Shown: positions 1 through 10,700 of the stretch, in pieces
Layout of the letters: each line of letters begins with the position of its first letter
How positions within the stretch are numbered: the stretch's first letter is position 1
DNA from: a bacterium
Lineage (GTDB): Bacteria > SAR324 > XYD2-FULL-50-16
Assembly: GCA_018829445.1 (NCBI GenBank)
Contig: JAHJTV010000011.1
Coordinates: 1 to 64,000 of the forward strand
DNA: 64,000 bases
Direction: 5' to 3'
Notes under the pieces: model-generated
What the model was told of the DNA's origin: nothing
What the model saw: only the letters and a program-made list of their open reading frames with translations
Databases searched by the model: none
Position numbers and translations under genes: made by a program

Positions 1-631
1 ACTTTAACTTTAGCTATTATTTGTTTAGAAAAAGTAGGATGGGCTACTCGTTGCCCATCAATAGAAAGCAATGTTGGGCAACAAGTAGCCCAACCTACGA
101 GCTACGAGCAGATGCAAATTTCTAACCGGACAATGCTGATTGTTAATAGACTTTAAAAATAGGGAAATAGTTAGTCAGGCAAAAGTTTAGAAAAGTAATA
201 ATTAGTCTTACTAATTATTTGACTGGCGAAGTTTTGTCAACTAAGAAATGATAAGGGTCACCATACGGCTAATGGTTTATCGTAGATGACGCTACCATCA
301 ATTTGTTAAAAAAGTATTAACAGAGTGTAAAATATTTCAGTTGATTATTCCGGATCTATTTGGTCTGCCAACAGATGAGCCTGTTCCATAAGCAAACAGG
401 TACTTAAATATATGCCGTAAGGCGGATCTATTGAACAAGTAATGTCTAACAGATGATTAGAAACCTATTTCTGGTTAATTAAATGCTATCTTTACAGTTG
501 TTGAAATGTTTTTGTTTCAATAAAGTAAGGTTTTAGATATTAAATCATCGAGGTTCTTATTTCGGTTAAAGTCGCGGTGAATCAGTTCCCGGGCTTAGAA
601 TGAAAAGAATAAAACAGAGTTTAAAAAGCAT
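1..631. other. Intergenic region upstream of proS
   Basis: No convincing gene is visible on either strand. The notable content is a long imperfect palindrome at 34-98, listed separately, and a short inverted repeat (CCTGTT / AACAGG) near 380-402. The rest is AT-rich with short broken frames. The proS promoter presumably lies here, but I could not identify a confident -35/-10 pair. Confidence 0.6.
34..98. repeat. Imperfect palindromic intergenic hairpin
   Basis: The left arm starts GTAGGATGGGCTACTCGTTG (34 on). The right arm (72-98) reads on the opposite strand as GTAGGTTGGGCTACTTGTTG. The arms match for about 25 bases with a few substitutions and enclose a loop of roughly 15 bases. RNA from either strand would fold into a long hairpin. 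It resembles REP-type palindromes but is not the same sequence as the GGTAGGG family found elsewhere in the window. Confidence 0.75.
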
Positions 632-2374
632 ATGATACTTTCAAAACTAGTAGGGAAACGGGTAAAGGAAACACCAAAAGACGCCATCACACAAAGTCAC
701 ATATTTTTATTGAGAGGGGGGTATATCAGGCCTATCTCCACAGGTATCTATTCGCTATTACCGCTGGCACGTAGAATAACGCGCAAAATCGAAACTATCA
801 TTCGCGAAGAGATGAATCGTATCGACGGGCAGGAGATATTAATGTCTGTAGCTCAGCCGGCGGAATTATGGGAGGAGAGCAATCGTTATCAGACCGTCGG
901 TGCTGAACTGCTGCGATTCACCGATCGGAATGGAAAGAAGATGGTTTTGGGAATGACACACGAGGAGGTCGTGTCTGCCATTGTCAGGTCGGAAATTAAT
1001 TCTTATAAACAGTTGCCCTCAATGGTCTATCAACTTCAAACCAAATACAGGGATGAAGCCAGACCCAGAGCAGGATTGTTACGTGTGCGTGAATTCACCA
1101 TGAAGGACGCCTATTCCTTTCACACCTCAAAAGAGGATTTGAATGAGTATTACTATCGCTGTCACGAGGCATACGAGCGCATCTTTAGACGTATCGGACT
1201 TAGCGACTTTGTCTCGATTCAATCTGACAGCGGGATGATGGGTGGTGCTGTTGCTCATGAATTTATGGCAGTAGCAGAATGCGGTGAAGATACCATTTTT
1301 ATTTCCGAGGATGGAAACTATAAAGCCAATCGTGAAGTGGCCACCACCTCCCTGAAGTTTGAAAAAGAGGAGATGCAACCCCTGGAAAAAGTTGCCACAC
1401 CGGGAACAACCACAATTGAGGAGGTGGCCGGTTTCCTGGATGTAAAAACTTCCCAGACGGGAAAAGCAGTTTTTTATAGTGATCAGGACGGTAATCTTAT
1501 TTTCGTCGTTATCAGGGGTGATTTTGAGGTGAATGAAATCAAGCTTTGTAACCATATCAAGGCTTCTGAAATCGAATTCGCCACGGAGGAACAGGTTAAG
1601 GAGATCGGTGCCGTTCCCGGTTACGCCTCTCCCATGAACATTAATACGGAGCAGGTGCGAATCGTTTTTGATCCCTCTGCTGTTGAAAGCTCCAATCTGG
1701 TGGTGGGTGCCAATGAATCCGGTTTTCACTTCAGGAATTTTAATTTTGAAAGGGACATGGCCAACCTAAAAGATAGGGTTGAGATAGTTGATATTGCCAA
1801 TGTGAGAGAGGGAGATCCTGATCCTGTGAATGGTTCACCGCTGCAGATGAAACGCGGTATTGAGATTGGAAACATCTTTCAACTGGGTACAAAATACAGC
1901 GAGACCATGGGTTGCAACTATCTGAATCCCAACGGCAAAGCTGAATTGGTTGTGATGGGGTGTTATGGTATCGGTGTGGAAAGAGGCATGGCATCGGTTA
2001 TTGAACAGAATTTTGATCAGTATGGTCCGATCTGGCCATTTGCCATCGCTCCGTTTGAAGTCCATATCTGCGCACTCAATACGAACAAGGAAGGGGTCGG
2101 AGAATTGGCGGAAAAGCTTTACAGGGAACTGCAGGATGCCGGAATTGAAGTGCTGTTTGACGACAGAAACGAAAAGGCGGGTTTTGCCTTTAACGATGCC
2201 GACTTGATCGGAATCCCCTATCGATTAATCATCTCTCCTAAAAACAAACAGGAGAATAAGATAGAATTCAAAACCCGCGATAATAGCCGAAAAGAGATGT
2301 TTGACATCGAAGAAACAGTTGGCAGAGTTGTGGACATCATTAAAGAAGCCAGACAAAAGGCGGCTTCAATCTGA
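632..2374 (+). CDS. proS: Prolyl-tRNA synthetase
   Basis: This is a class II aminoacyl-tRNA synthetase that charges tRNA-Pro in the cytoplasm. It is 580 residues, close to the bacterial long form (E. coli 572). Class II motif 2 is visible as KYRDEARPRAGLLRVREF near residues 140-158, and motif 3 as GIGVERG followed by ASVIEQN near residue 450. The stretch between about residues 230 and 400 is the insertion (INS) domain typical of bacterial ProS, which edits mischarged Ala-tRNA-Pro. The C-terminus carries the anticodon-binding domain. The start is ATG with only a weak upstream purine run, but the N-terminus MILSKLVGKRVKETP fits the family. It stands alone and converges on the cupin gene with a gap of about 26 bp. 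Confidence 0.97.
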   Translation: MILSKLVGKRVKETPKDAITQSHIFLLRGGYIRPISTGIYSLLPLARRITRKIETIIREEMNRIDGQEILMSVAQPAELWEESNRYQTVGAELLRFTDRNGKKMVLGMTHEEVVSAIVRSEINSYKQLPSMVYQLQTKYRDEARPRAGLLRVREFTMKDAYSFHTSKEDLNEYYYRCHEAYERIFRRIGLSDFVSIQSDSGMMGGAVAHEFMAVAECGEDTIFISEDGNYKANREVATTSLKFEKEEMQPLEKVATPGTTTIEEVAGFLDVKTSQTGKAVFYSDQDGNLIFVVIRGDFEVNEIKLCNHIKASEIEFATEEQVKEIGAVPGYASPMNINTEQVRIVFDPSAVESSNLVVGANESGFHFRNFNFERDMANLKDRVEIVDIANVREGDPDPVNGSPLQMKRGIEIGNIFQLGTKYSETMGCNYLNPNGKAELVVMGCYGIGVERGMASVIEQNFDQYGPIWPFAIAPFEVHICALNTNKEGVGELAEKLYRELQDAGIEVLFDDRNEKAGFAFNDADLIGIPYRLIISPKNKQENKIEFKTRDNSRKEMFDIEETVGRVVDIIKEARQKAASI

Positions 2375-2400
2375 TAAAGATTTGAAACCGCAACCAATTT

Positions 2401-2751
2401 TCATATCTCCGGGGCACCGGATGGGATCAGGCAGACGAAAACCAGTGTTTCGTTTCCTGTATTTCTGATCTGGTGTTCAAGGTTGCCCGGGATAAAGGCA
2501 ACAGATCCCGCTGATACCGGAGTGAATTCTCCCGAGATGAAAACTTCACCCTTGCCTGCATGGAAAAAGATCTCGTGTTCCCAATCATGGGAGTGTTTCG
2601 GACTGAACCCGCCCTCTTCAACCTCAAATACCCGCATGCAGAAATGATCCGCCCCATCATTCTTGCCGATCAGGACTCTACCTGTAACACCTTTGACGAA
2701 ATCCCCTTCAAACTGCTTTGATTCCTGTTCCCTGTAATTTAAGACCTTCAT
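2401..2751 (-). CDS. Single-domain cupin protein
   Basis: A 116-residue small beta-barrel protein. Cupin motif 1 is present as HSHDWEHEIFFHAGKG, giving two His and one Glu metal ligands, and motif 2 as GSVAFIPGNLEHQIRN with the final metal-binding His. It probably binds a divalent metal; the substrate is unknown, and such proteins range from sugar isomerases to oxygenases. The start was moved to the ATG at 2751 (MKVLNYREQ) because AAGAGG lies just upstream, whereas the longer frame has an atypical N-terminus. It is transcribed alone, convergent with proS. Its own promoter should lie in the following long intergenic region. Confidence 0.85.
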   Translation of the reverse strand: MKVLNYREQESKQFEGDFVKGVTGRVLIGKNDGADHFCMRVFEVEEGGFSPKHSHDWEHEIFFHAGKGEVFISGEFTPVSAGSVAFIPGNLEHQIRNTGNETLVFVCLIPSGAPEI

Positions 2752-3473
2752 ATTCCTCTTGAGTGTGGTGTTTAATTTCACTGAATTAAACAATAGTATA
2801 CCGTTTTATTGGTTTTTTGGACAAGCCCCGGGAGTGAATATAGCGATTCCAATTTTGGAAAAACCAGTTTTTCTATTATTTGATAACAGGAGCAAAAATT
2901 TGGGGACAATCTTCAATGAACCACATTATTCAGTATTAATCACCGGATTTGTAACCTGTTTCCTGATTTTTCAGTGTTAAATGAATGAAGCTTTTATCTT
3001 ATTGAACGCCTTCAGTGTTCCTTTGTCAGGGGGTGACTAAATACCCAAGGTGACGTTCGCAAGCTCCCTGACCCTGGGCTATTGATGTGTATCTCCTTCG
3101 GGGAATACCGTGCAGAAATTGTCCGGGGAAAATACCCCAACGGGGTTAAATATTCACAGCCCGGGGTCAACAAACTTGTGAGCGCCACCCCGGGACAAGT
3201 AAAGCACTCCAATTATCAGAACTCTGAAGGAGTTCCATAAACTCAATTCATAAGACAATGTAAATATCAAGTTTTTAAGTAAAGAACAAATTTACCCTGA
3301 AGGCTGTGTCGTTCGGTTTGACACAAATCTCTAAAATTAGAATTGCTGGAATGAATATGGTTGGGATTTTTTGGCAAGAAAGCACTTTTATGGGCATATT
3401 ATAGTGGTTTCTAATTTAGTGAAAAGATGTTATCGGTTACGTTATCAAAAATGATGAGAAACAAGGGGATTTA
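2752..3473. other. Long intergenic region between the cupin gene and the sensor kinase
   Basis: 722 bp without a credible gene. Part of it (about 3015-3235) has a GC-rich, hairpin-dense composition unlike its surroundings and is listed separately. The divergent promoters of the cupin and the histidine kinase must lie here, but I could not assign them with confidence. Confidence 0.6.
3015..3235. repeat. GC-rich structured block, probable repeat or relic
   Basis: Within AT-rich flanks this block contains several short inverted repeats: TCAGGG / CCCTGA, GGGG / CCCC around a short loop near 3133-3146, and a perfect 8-bp pair CCCGGGGT / ACCCCGGG near 3163-3200. Base composition changes abruptly at both ends. 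No open frame across it looks like a protein. It may be a dispersed structured repeat or a decayed insertion; only one copy is present in this window. Confidence 0.4.
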
Positions 3474-6400
3474 ATGGCATTAAAGGATTTTATTCTAAAC
3501 GAAAAACCACTGACACCAGGCTTTAGTAGGAAAAATCTGCTGTTCCAGACGATTTTTCCAGTCTGTTTAACAATTATTCTATTTGTTTGTGCTACGTTTT
3601 TTGTTGCGGTTCCCGCCTTGAAAGATAACCTGGTGGAGTCAAAAAAGGAGATGATCCGTGAACTGACAAACACAGTATGGTCATTACTCGCCAGCTATGA
3701 TCAGAAAGTTAAGTCTGGTGAAATATCGTTGGAGGAAGCCCAAACTAAGATGTTATCCCATATCTACGAAATTCGGTATGGCAATGAATCAAAGGATTAT
3801 TTTTGGATCATCGACTTGAATCATCATGGGGTCATGCATCCCTACCAGAAGGATTTGGACGGCAGAAATCTTTTTGATTTTCAGGACAATACCGGCAAGT
3901 ACTTCATTCAGGAGTTTGTTGACACCGCGAAAACAAAAGGTCAGGGGTATGTTGAGTACACCTGGCAATGGCAGGATAATCCCCAGAGCGTCCTGCCCAA
4001 ACTCTCCTTTGTCAAAGTATTTAAGCCCTGGGGCTGGGTGATCGGCACCGGAATTTACCTGGTTGATGTTGATTCAAAAATCAACAGTATCAGCAGCCAA
4101 TACCAGCTGCTACTGATTGGGATATTGATCGTTATTGTTATCATATCGACATACATTATCCGTCAGGCGAGGAAACAGGAAACGGAACGGTATATGTCCC
4201 GGAAACTCTGGCATGAAAGCGAGTCCAGGTATCAAACCCTGATAGAAAGCATGAACGAGGGCATGGCAATTCAGGATGAAACCGATACCATTGTATTTGT
4301 AAATGAGAGCTTCAGTCGAATCCTGGGCTACCATAAGGATGAGTTGATCGGCAGAAATTTGTATGAACTGGTGGATGAAACCAATGCCGAGATTCTAAGA
4401 GAGCAGACCGGGAAGCGTGCCAAAAACCTTCATAGTTCGTTGTATGAACTATGCTGGAAGGGTAAAAACGGAGAGAATGTGTTCACACTGATTTCAGGTC
4501 ATCCTTATTTTGACAGATACCACAACTTTTCCGGAACCTTTGCCCTGGTCGTTGATATTACCGAGCAGAAGAAAAAAGACCTGTCTGTCAAGGAGAGTGA
4601 AGCAAAATTCAGGGCATCTTTTGAAGCCAGCCCCAACCTCATCTTGATCTTCAAAGTCGATAAATTCCAGTGTATAGATGTCAATGATGGATTTTTAAAA
4701 CTAAGCGGATATTCCAGAGAGGAGATTGTAGGACGAACACTTGCCGAATTTGTTTTATGGGCTGATCAAAAACAGAAAAACCATATTCTCGAAAGAATCA
4801 GGAACCTGTCCCGGCTGGTTGATAAAGAGCTTAAGATTTTATGCAAGGATGGATCAGTGTCCACCATTGTTATATCAACCAGGTCAATCTACCTGAATGA
4901 TGTCCATCATATCGTCTGTTTTGGAAGAGATATAACGGCAAAAATCGAAGCGGAAGAGAAATATCATTCCATACTGAACAGCATGAAAGACGGTTACTTC
5001 GAAATCGATTTAAGGGGGCGCTGCCTGCTTTCCAATGATGCGTTTGGCAAAATAATGGGCTGTTCTCCCGAAGAAACGTTAACACTGGATCATAGAGAGC
5101 ATTTGACGATTGAAAATACCGACAGGGTAGACAGAATATTCAGCCAGATCTATCAAAGCGGAGAATCGATCGATGTAGTGGAAGTGGAATTCATAAAAAA
5201 AGACGGTGCAACAGTTTATTCAGAGTTTTCAGCTGCGCTGGTAAAAAACGCCAAAGGAGAAGCCACCGGCTTCAGCTGTATCATCAGGGATATAACCGCC
5301 AGAAAAAAGAGTGAAGAAACAATGAACCAGATGCGGTTATATCTTAAGAATACCATCGACTCCATGCCCTCCATTATCATGGTGTTTAATAAGGAACTGA
5401 TCGTAACCCAGTGGAACCTTGAAGCGGAAAAAGCCACCGGGATTCCGTTCTACACAGCCCAGGGGCGTAGTATTAAGGGCCTCCTCCCAAAGTGCAAATC
5501 GATGATTGATAAAATCACATCCGTACTGGACGAACAGCAATCCCTGCATATCGATAAATACCAGGTGATAGAAGATGATGGACAACTGCTTTATTTTGAT
5601 GTCTTGATCTACCCGTTTAATAGTGATTTTTTGGAAGGAGGAGTACTGAGGATGGATGACATCTCTGCCCGGATACGTATGGAGGAAAGAATGATCCAGT
5701 CGGAGAAAATGATGTCCGTTGGCGAACTGGCAGCCGGGACAGCCCATGAGATCAATAACCCGTTGGGAGGTATTCTGCATGGGGCGCAAAACATAATCAG
5801 GAGACTTTCTGCAGATCGAGAAAGAAATAGGGAAATCGCCGGGGACTGCGGAGTTGATCTTGATAATCTTCAACGATATCTGGAAAGACAGAAGATTCTT
5901 CACTACCTGGAGGGAATCAGGGAATCGGGAATGAGGGCTGCGGATATTGTTTCAAGAATGTTGCAGTTCAGCCGTGTCAGCCATTCGGAGAAAACCAGAG
6001 TGCCGATTCCGGATATGATAGAAAAATCGATCGGTTTGGCGGAAAGTGACTATGATCTAAAGAAAAAATATGATTTCAAGAAGGTAGAGATTGAGAGGAT
6101 ATACGAAGAAGGTCTACTACCGGTTTCTTGCACAGAGACGGAGATAGAGCAGGTATTGCTCAATATTATTAAAAACTCGGCTCAGGCCATGGCAACTATG
6201 CCGGAGAATGGCCATCAACCCAAAATGACGATCCGGGTTAGCAGCAAAGATGATATTGCCGAGATCGGTATCGCAGATAATGGTCCTGGTATGGAGGAGA
6301 GTGTCAGAAAACGTGTCTTTGAACCGTTTTTTACTACCAAACCGATTGGAGAGGGAACCGGGTTGGGATTATCTGTTTCCTACATGATCATAACCACTAA

Positions 6401-6503
6401 TCATAACGGAACCATTGAGGTTTCCTCCGTGCCAAATCGTGGAACCACTTTTACTGTTCGTCTCCCCTATCTGGCACCACTGGGGGAGACTGTAAAAAAC
6501 TGA
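3474..6503 (+). CDS. Membrane sensor histidine kinase, Cache plus four PAS
   Basis: A 1009-residue inner-membrane kinase. Transmembrane helices lie at about residues 22-44 and 210-230. Between them is a periplasmic single-Cache domain with the typical DYFWIIDLNHHG and FKPWGWVIGTGIYL segments, a ligand-sensing fold often used for small organic acids. Four PAS domains follow at about 250-370, 375-490, 495-615 and 620-740. Then come a HisKA domain with the phospho-accepting His758 (GTAHEINNP) and a HATPase with N-box near residue 900, DNGPGM near 935 and GTGLGLSV near 960. There is no receiver domain and no response regulator beside it, so it is an orphan kinase with an unknown partner. The start has AAGGGG upstream. 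The ligand cannot be told from sequence. Confidence 0.93.
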   Translation: MALKDFILNEKPLTPGFSRKNLLFQTIFPVCLTIILFVCATFFVAVPALKDNLVESKKEMIRELTNTVWSLLASYDQKVKSGEISLEEAQTKMLSHIYEIRYGNESKDYFWIIDLNHHGVMHPYQKDLDGRNLFDFQDNTGKYFIQEFVDTAKTKGQGYVEYTWQWQDNPQSVLPKLSFVKVFKPWGWVIGTGIYLVDVDSKINSISSQYQLLLIGILIVIVIISTYIIRQARKQETERYMSRKLWHESESRYQTLIESMNEGMAIQDETDTIVFVNESFSRILGYHKDELIGRNLYELVDETNAEILREQTGKRAKNLHSSLYELCWKGKNGENVFTLISGHPYFDRYHNFSGTFALVVDITEQKKKDLSVKESEAKFRASFEASPNLILIFKVDKFQCIDVNDGFLKLSGYSREEIVGRTLAEFVLWADQKQKNHILERIRNLSRLVDKELKILCKDGSVSTIVISTRSIYLNDVHHIVCFGRDITAKIEAEEKYHSILNSMKDGYFEIDLRGRCLLSNDAFGKIMGCSPEETLTLDHREHLTIENTDRVDRIFSQIYQSGESIDVVEVEFIKKDGATVYSEFSAALVKNAKGEATGFSCIIRDITARKKSEETMNQMRLYLKNTIDSMPSIIMVFNKELIVTQWNLEAEKATGIPFYTAQGRSIKGLLPKCKSMIDKITSVLDEQQSLHIDKYQVIEDDGQLLYFDVLIYPFNSDFLEGGVLRMDDISARIRMEERMIQSEKMMSVGELAAGTAHEINNPLGGILHGAQNIIRRLSADRERNREIAGDCGVDLDNLQRYLERQKILHYLEGIRESGMRAADIVSRMLQFSRVSHSEKTRVPIPDMIEKSIGLAESDYDLKKKYDFKKVEIERIYEEGLLPVSCTETEIEQVLLNIIKNSAQAMATMPENGHQPKMTIRVSSKDDIAEIGIADNGPGMEESVRKRVFEPFFTTKPIGEGTGLGLSVSYMIITTNHNGTIEVSSVPNRGTTFTVRLPYLAPLGETVKN

Positions 6504-6515
6504 AAAAATTTGATA

Positions 6516-7601
6516 TCAGGAAGCTTTAATCTCAACCAGCCTGTATTCTTTTGATCCCATTCCCAGCTTCACTCCATGATCTATCTGCACCATGGGGTTG
6601 CGGTCGGGATAAGCCAGCTTGGAAAGATTCTGCTGGTATCGCTGCCGGGTCAAATCCAGTGTAGCCATATCCAATGCGATGGGGTCAAAGGAAGCCATGA
6701 TTCCCATATCCGGCACCATCTTTTCTTTGCTTTTCAGACAATCGCAATCCTTGGTCATGTTTGTGAGAAAGGTTATGTAGGCCATGCTGTCCTTCTTCTC
6801 CAGGTAAACCCCATAGGCATGCTCAACCATTTTCTTCTGCATATTGTCGCTGGAGGCGTCCCATGTAAACTGAACCGCGCCGGTTTTGCAGACAGCCAGG
6901 CATTCTCCGCAACCGATACATTTTTCTTCCTGAATAAAGGCAGCTCCGTCGTTTTCCAAAATGCAATCTTCGGGACACCATTTAATGCAGGTTTTACAGA
7001 GATCACATAAAGCAGCATCAACCTTGGGGGCAACTTCCGAATGCTGGTTGAGCTTACCCATCCGACTGGACAGCCCCATTCCCATATTCTTGATGGTAGC
7101 CCCCAGTCCGGAGAGCAAGTGCCCGGTGGCATGGGAGACGATCAATAATGCATCCGGGGCAATGGCATCTCCGGCGATACCCACTTTATCATAAAACTCC
7201 CCATTGATGGTGATTTTGCGTTCCCAGACTCCCAGAAAACCATCTGCCATGATAATGGGCGCTCCCACGTTCTCAAAGGTAAAACCGTGCTCATAAGCCA
7301 GGAGGATGTGATCCAGGGCGTTTGAACGATTGCTTTTGTAGAGGACGCTGGTTTCGGTCAGAAATGGTTTGCCACCGTACTCTTTGACCTTCTGCACCAG
7401 GGGCCGAATCTGATCTGGTGTCAGATGAGTACGATTTCCTCTTTCGCCAAAGTGGGTTTTAATGGCAACACTCTTTGAGGGATTGATGATTGATTGAAAT
7501 CCGGCTTCATCGAAAAGCAGCCTGGTTTTCCGTTCCACTGAATCCGGATTTTCATTATCCTCAAGCGGAACAAAAAAAACATCGGGTCTGTTTTGAGTCA
7601 T
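6516..7601 (-). CDS. DUF362 protein with two [4Fe-4S] ferredoxin motifs
   Basis: A 361-residue cytoplasmic iron-sulfur protein. Residues 1-190 form a DUF362 domain. It is followed by two ferredoxin cluster motifs: C199-x2-C202-x2-C205-x3-C209 (CDLCKTCIKWCP) and C228-x2-C231-x2-C234-x3-C238 (CIGCGECLAVC). The family is common in anaerobes and facultative anaerobes and is thought to take part in electron transfer, but no reaction is established. There is no signal peptide. It converges on the kinase gene with a 12-bp gap and lies downstream of mukB on the same strand, 145 bp away, so co-transcription with the muk operon is possible but not evident. Confidence 0.9.
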   Translation of the reverse strand: MTQNRPDVFFVPLEDNENPDSVERKTRLLFDEAGFQSIINPSKSVAIKTHFGERGNRTHLTPDQIRPLVQKVKEYGGKPFLTETSVLYKSNRSNALDHILLAYEHGFTFENVGAPIIMADGFLGVWERKITINGEFYDKVGIAGDAIAPDALLIVSHATGHLLSGLGATIKNMGMGLSSRMGKLNQHSEVAPKVDAALCDLCKTCIKWCPEDCILENDGAAFIQEEKCIGCGECLAVCKTGAVQFTWDASSDNMQKKMVEHAYGVYLEKKDSMAYITFLTNMTKDCDCLKSKEKMVPDMGIMASFDPIALDMATLDLTRQRYQQNLSKLAYPDRNPMVQIDHGVKLGMGSKEYRLVEIKAS

Positions 7602-7746
7602 TTTACTATCTGTGCAAGAGTCTCAATTGGTTAAAAACCGATCTAAAAGATAAAGAATTATTTTTATACAATCTCTTTTGTAATGGCAAATGTCAATTTA
7701 GAAGACAGGCTTGTTCTCCATAACACTATGCCTTGATAAGCGAGAT

Positions 7747-10700
7747 CTAATTAATAGGTCCCGTAATACGGCGTCCTCTTACAATCACTTCCTCCCGTCC
7801 ATCGAAGTAGCCACGGGTCAGGTGGTGAGTGGTACCTCGCAGGGATCTTTCCACCGACGGTGCCGCAATTAAGAGTTGCAGCTTTAGCTGCTGGCAGAAA
7901 TCGGTCAGGGTTTGCAGGGCTTTCTGATCCAATCGCGAAGATTCATCCAGCAGCAGAAACCGGACGCTTCCCCTGTTTTCAGACTCGGACGGGTGCAGGG
8001 ATTGTTCCTCCCAGCTCATCAAAACCATGATCAAGACCGCAATTCCCACGCCGATCGATTCACCGGTAGAGAGGTTGGTTGAGGTCACTTTTTCATATTC
8101 TTCATTGCCTTCTCTTTTAACTTCAATGCCCAGACCGACATAGTGTCGATAGTCCAACAGCAGATCCCCTTTTACCTTGCCTGCTCCTTCCCGTTCATAA
8201 AGATCCGCCATTAGGGTTTCAATGGAAACATTCTCTTCACCGGCTTCGGAAAAAATATCAAGCTGTTGAGGAAGGATGCTCAAAAACCGTTTCAGTTTAG
8301 GCTGGGTTTCAATATTGATGCGGATGGATTGCAGAAATCCAAATTTAACGCTTTCAAGCTTTTGATTAAGCTTTCTAATGCGACTTTTCTGTTTTCTGAT
8401 TTCGGCGTTAATGTGGGAAGGTATTCCATGTACGTGTGTCCTGAGACTTCTCTCTTGTTGTTCCAGGTTCTGGTTCAGGGTTTCCAGCTTTTGTGTGATC
8501 GTTTCCTGAGCTTTTTCAGGATCATCGGTCTGCAGATCCACCGGGATCACCTGGTTCAAGTAAACAAGCAACTGCCGCCAGATGGACAGGCATGTCTCTG
8601 CCGGATCTGCTTCATTGTCTTCAACAGCAGTAATCTCCCTGATCTTGGATAGAACTGCCCGGGCATCGTGAATGTTCTCCAGGATTGCCAGTAGCGTTGC
8701 CTGGGAAGCAGAAACGTTTCTCCAGTATCTTTCCGGTTGTTGGTTGGTATTACGAACCGTTCCATAATAATCCGCCAGCAATCGATGATAGTTCCTTTCA
8801 TGTTTTGCCTGAGAATGGAATGCATGCCACTTTCTAACAGACGGCCTGGAGAGGCTTAAGGAGCTCTTGAGTCGACTTGCGATTCTCTTTCCGCTGTCTT
8901 GAACCTGTTTAATTTCTGCTTCAAGGCGATATCTTTGTTCCAGGATTTGATTCAATTCCTTTTCCAGTTTTTCTTTTTTCGCAGCCAGTAGTTCGACCTC
9001 TTCCTCTCCCTTTTGCAGACCTTTTTCAAAATCGGATACTCCCAATTCTTCCAGGTTTTGCTGTAATAATTCCAGCTGCCCCTTCAAAGTGTTCAGCCTG
9101 GCCTGCTCCCGTTGAGATACTCCTGTTTCTCGTTTCATCTCCTGGGTATAATCTTCAATTTCGGCTTTATGGGATTTTAACTCGGTTTCAATTTTGGTGA
9201 GTCCCTTCTCCAGATGTTGATTGATCGATTCTTTCTCCTCAAGCAAAGTGACCTGGTCTTTATACTGGAAGTGGGATTGTGCTTCATTCAATCTGTTTAG
9301 AACTTCAAAAGCCTGCCGTTGATGTTCCATGATCTGGCGGAACTGGTGTTCGGTTTTTTCCAATGCTTCCAAAGACTCAAAAGAGGGATGTTGGAGAAAT
9401 TCCAATCCCTGCTGCAACTGTTGATACAAGGAACGTTTGTCCCTGACTTCTGTTTCCTTTTTTTCCAGGTGGTTAAATTGTTCTTCAAGAGCCTGATACT
9501 GGTCTTTAAGGTCGGTAACATTCAGCAGCTCCTTTATTGGGTAAAATCGTCGAATAATATCTTCTTGATTCTCAAGCTGTTCAATCTGGTCAGATAGTCT
9601 TTGCTCCGTGAACTTTAATTTTTCCAATTCATTGTCAAGATCCGAGTGCTGTTTTTTGAGGTCATTGATCCTGGAAACAGGAGATCCCGATTCAACGAAT
9701 TCAGAATGAACCAACAATTTATTCAAGATGTTTTGACTCTCTTTGATGCTTTTTGTGGTTTGCTCGTTTTTTTCCAATTCGTGGGAAAGCTGTTTGATTT
9801 TTAAACCGTAGGTCTCAAGTTTAGAGCCCCTGGCCTCTTTCCCCAGAACGGGAACTTCCGGTAGCCGTTTCAACCGCCATGCGTCACCGTGCTTTACCAG
9901 AATGGAATCTCCCAGTTCCAGCGCTTCGGGCATTTTCTCCTTGAGGGATTCCTCAACCAGCCAGATCTCGTCGGGACGATCAAATGCTCCTGACAATTCA
10001 TTGGCTGCCTTGTGAATGTCTTTTACGACCAAAGCCTCGGTCAGGGGGCCGAGCCTGCTTTCAAGATTTGCTGCCCATTCCAGGGGGATCTCTTCATATT
10101 TATCGGCCAGGAGTGATCCATAACCCTCATCCACCAGACTTTTTAGGCCGGTTTTGGTTGAGCCCTCATTGATAAGGGTGTTGTAGGTTTTCTGCAGTCG
10201 TTTCTGTTTAGCGGAGATTTCATGCTTGTCAAAATTGACCTTCTGGAGCTGTTCTTCCAGGTGGATTCTGAGATCAGTCAACTCTGTGACTGTGTTAATG
10301 GTTCGAGCGGTGCGATCCTCCAGGGCTATTTTCAGACTCTGAAAATCCTCCCAATTACCCAATTTTTGATTTAAACCGTTTAATGTTTCATTTAACTGAT
10401 TGAGTTCCCTCGATTTTTGATCAAAAGATTGCCTGGTCTCCCTGAGTCTTATTTGATGTGACTTAAGCGTTTCCGTAATTTCGCTTCTTGTCTGATCGAA
10501 CTGCCCTGATGATTGGATGGTTTCCAGATTAACGGATTTTAAGCCATCAAAGAGCCTTTGCTGATTGCGAATATTTTCGTTAATCTCTCCAAGTCTTTTA
10601 GGAATCTGATCCACCTCCTTAATCTTTTTCTCAAACTCAAAAAAATCATTTAATACCTCCCTCGCCTTTTCCCCTGCTATGGAAGGAAGAACCTTTTCAT

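Noticed and set aside
1127-1729. 200-codon minus-strand open frame inside proS
   Set aside because: It lies antisense to a well-supported synthetase and has no family resemblance. It is a shadow of the real gene.
3012-3212. 66-codon minus-strand frame in the GC-rich block
   Set aside because: Its composition is dictated by inverted repeats and it has no start signal; the block is better described as structured non-coding DNA.
5337-5903. 188-codon minus-strand open frame inside the histidine kinase gene
   Set aside because: Antisense to PAS and HisKA domains that are clearly real; no ribosome binding site or recognisable protein.
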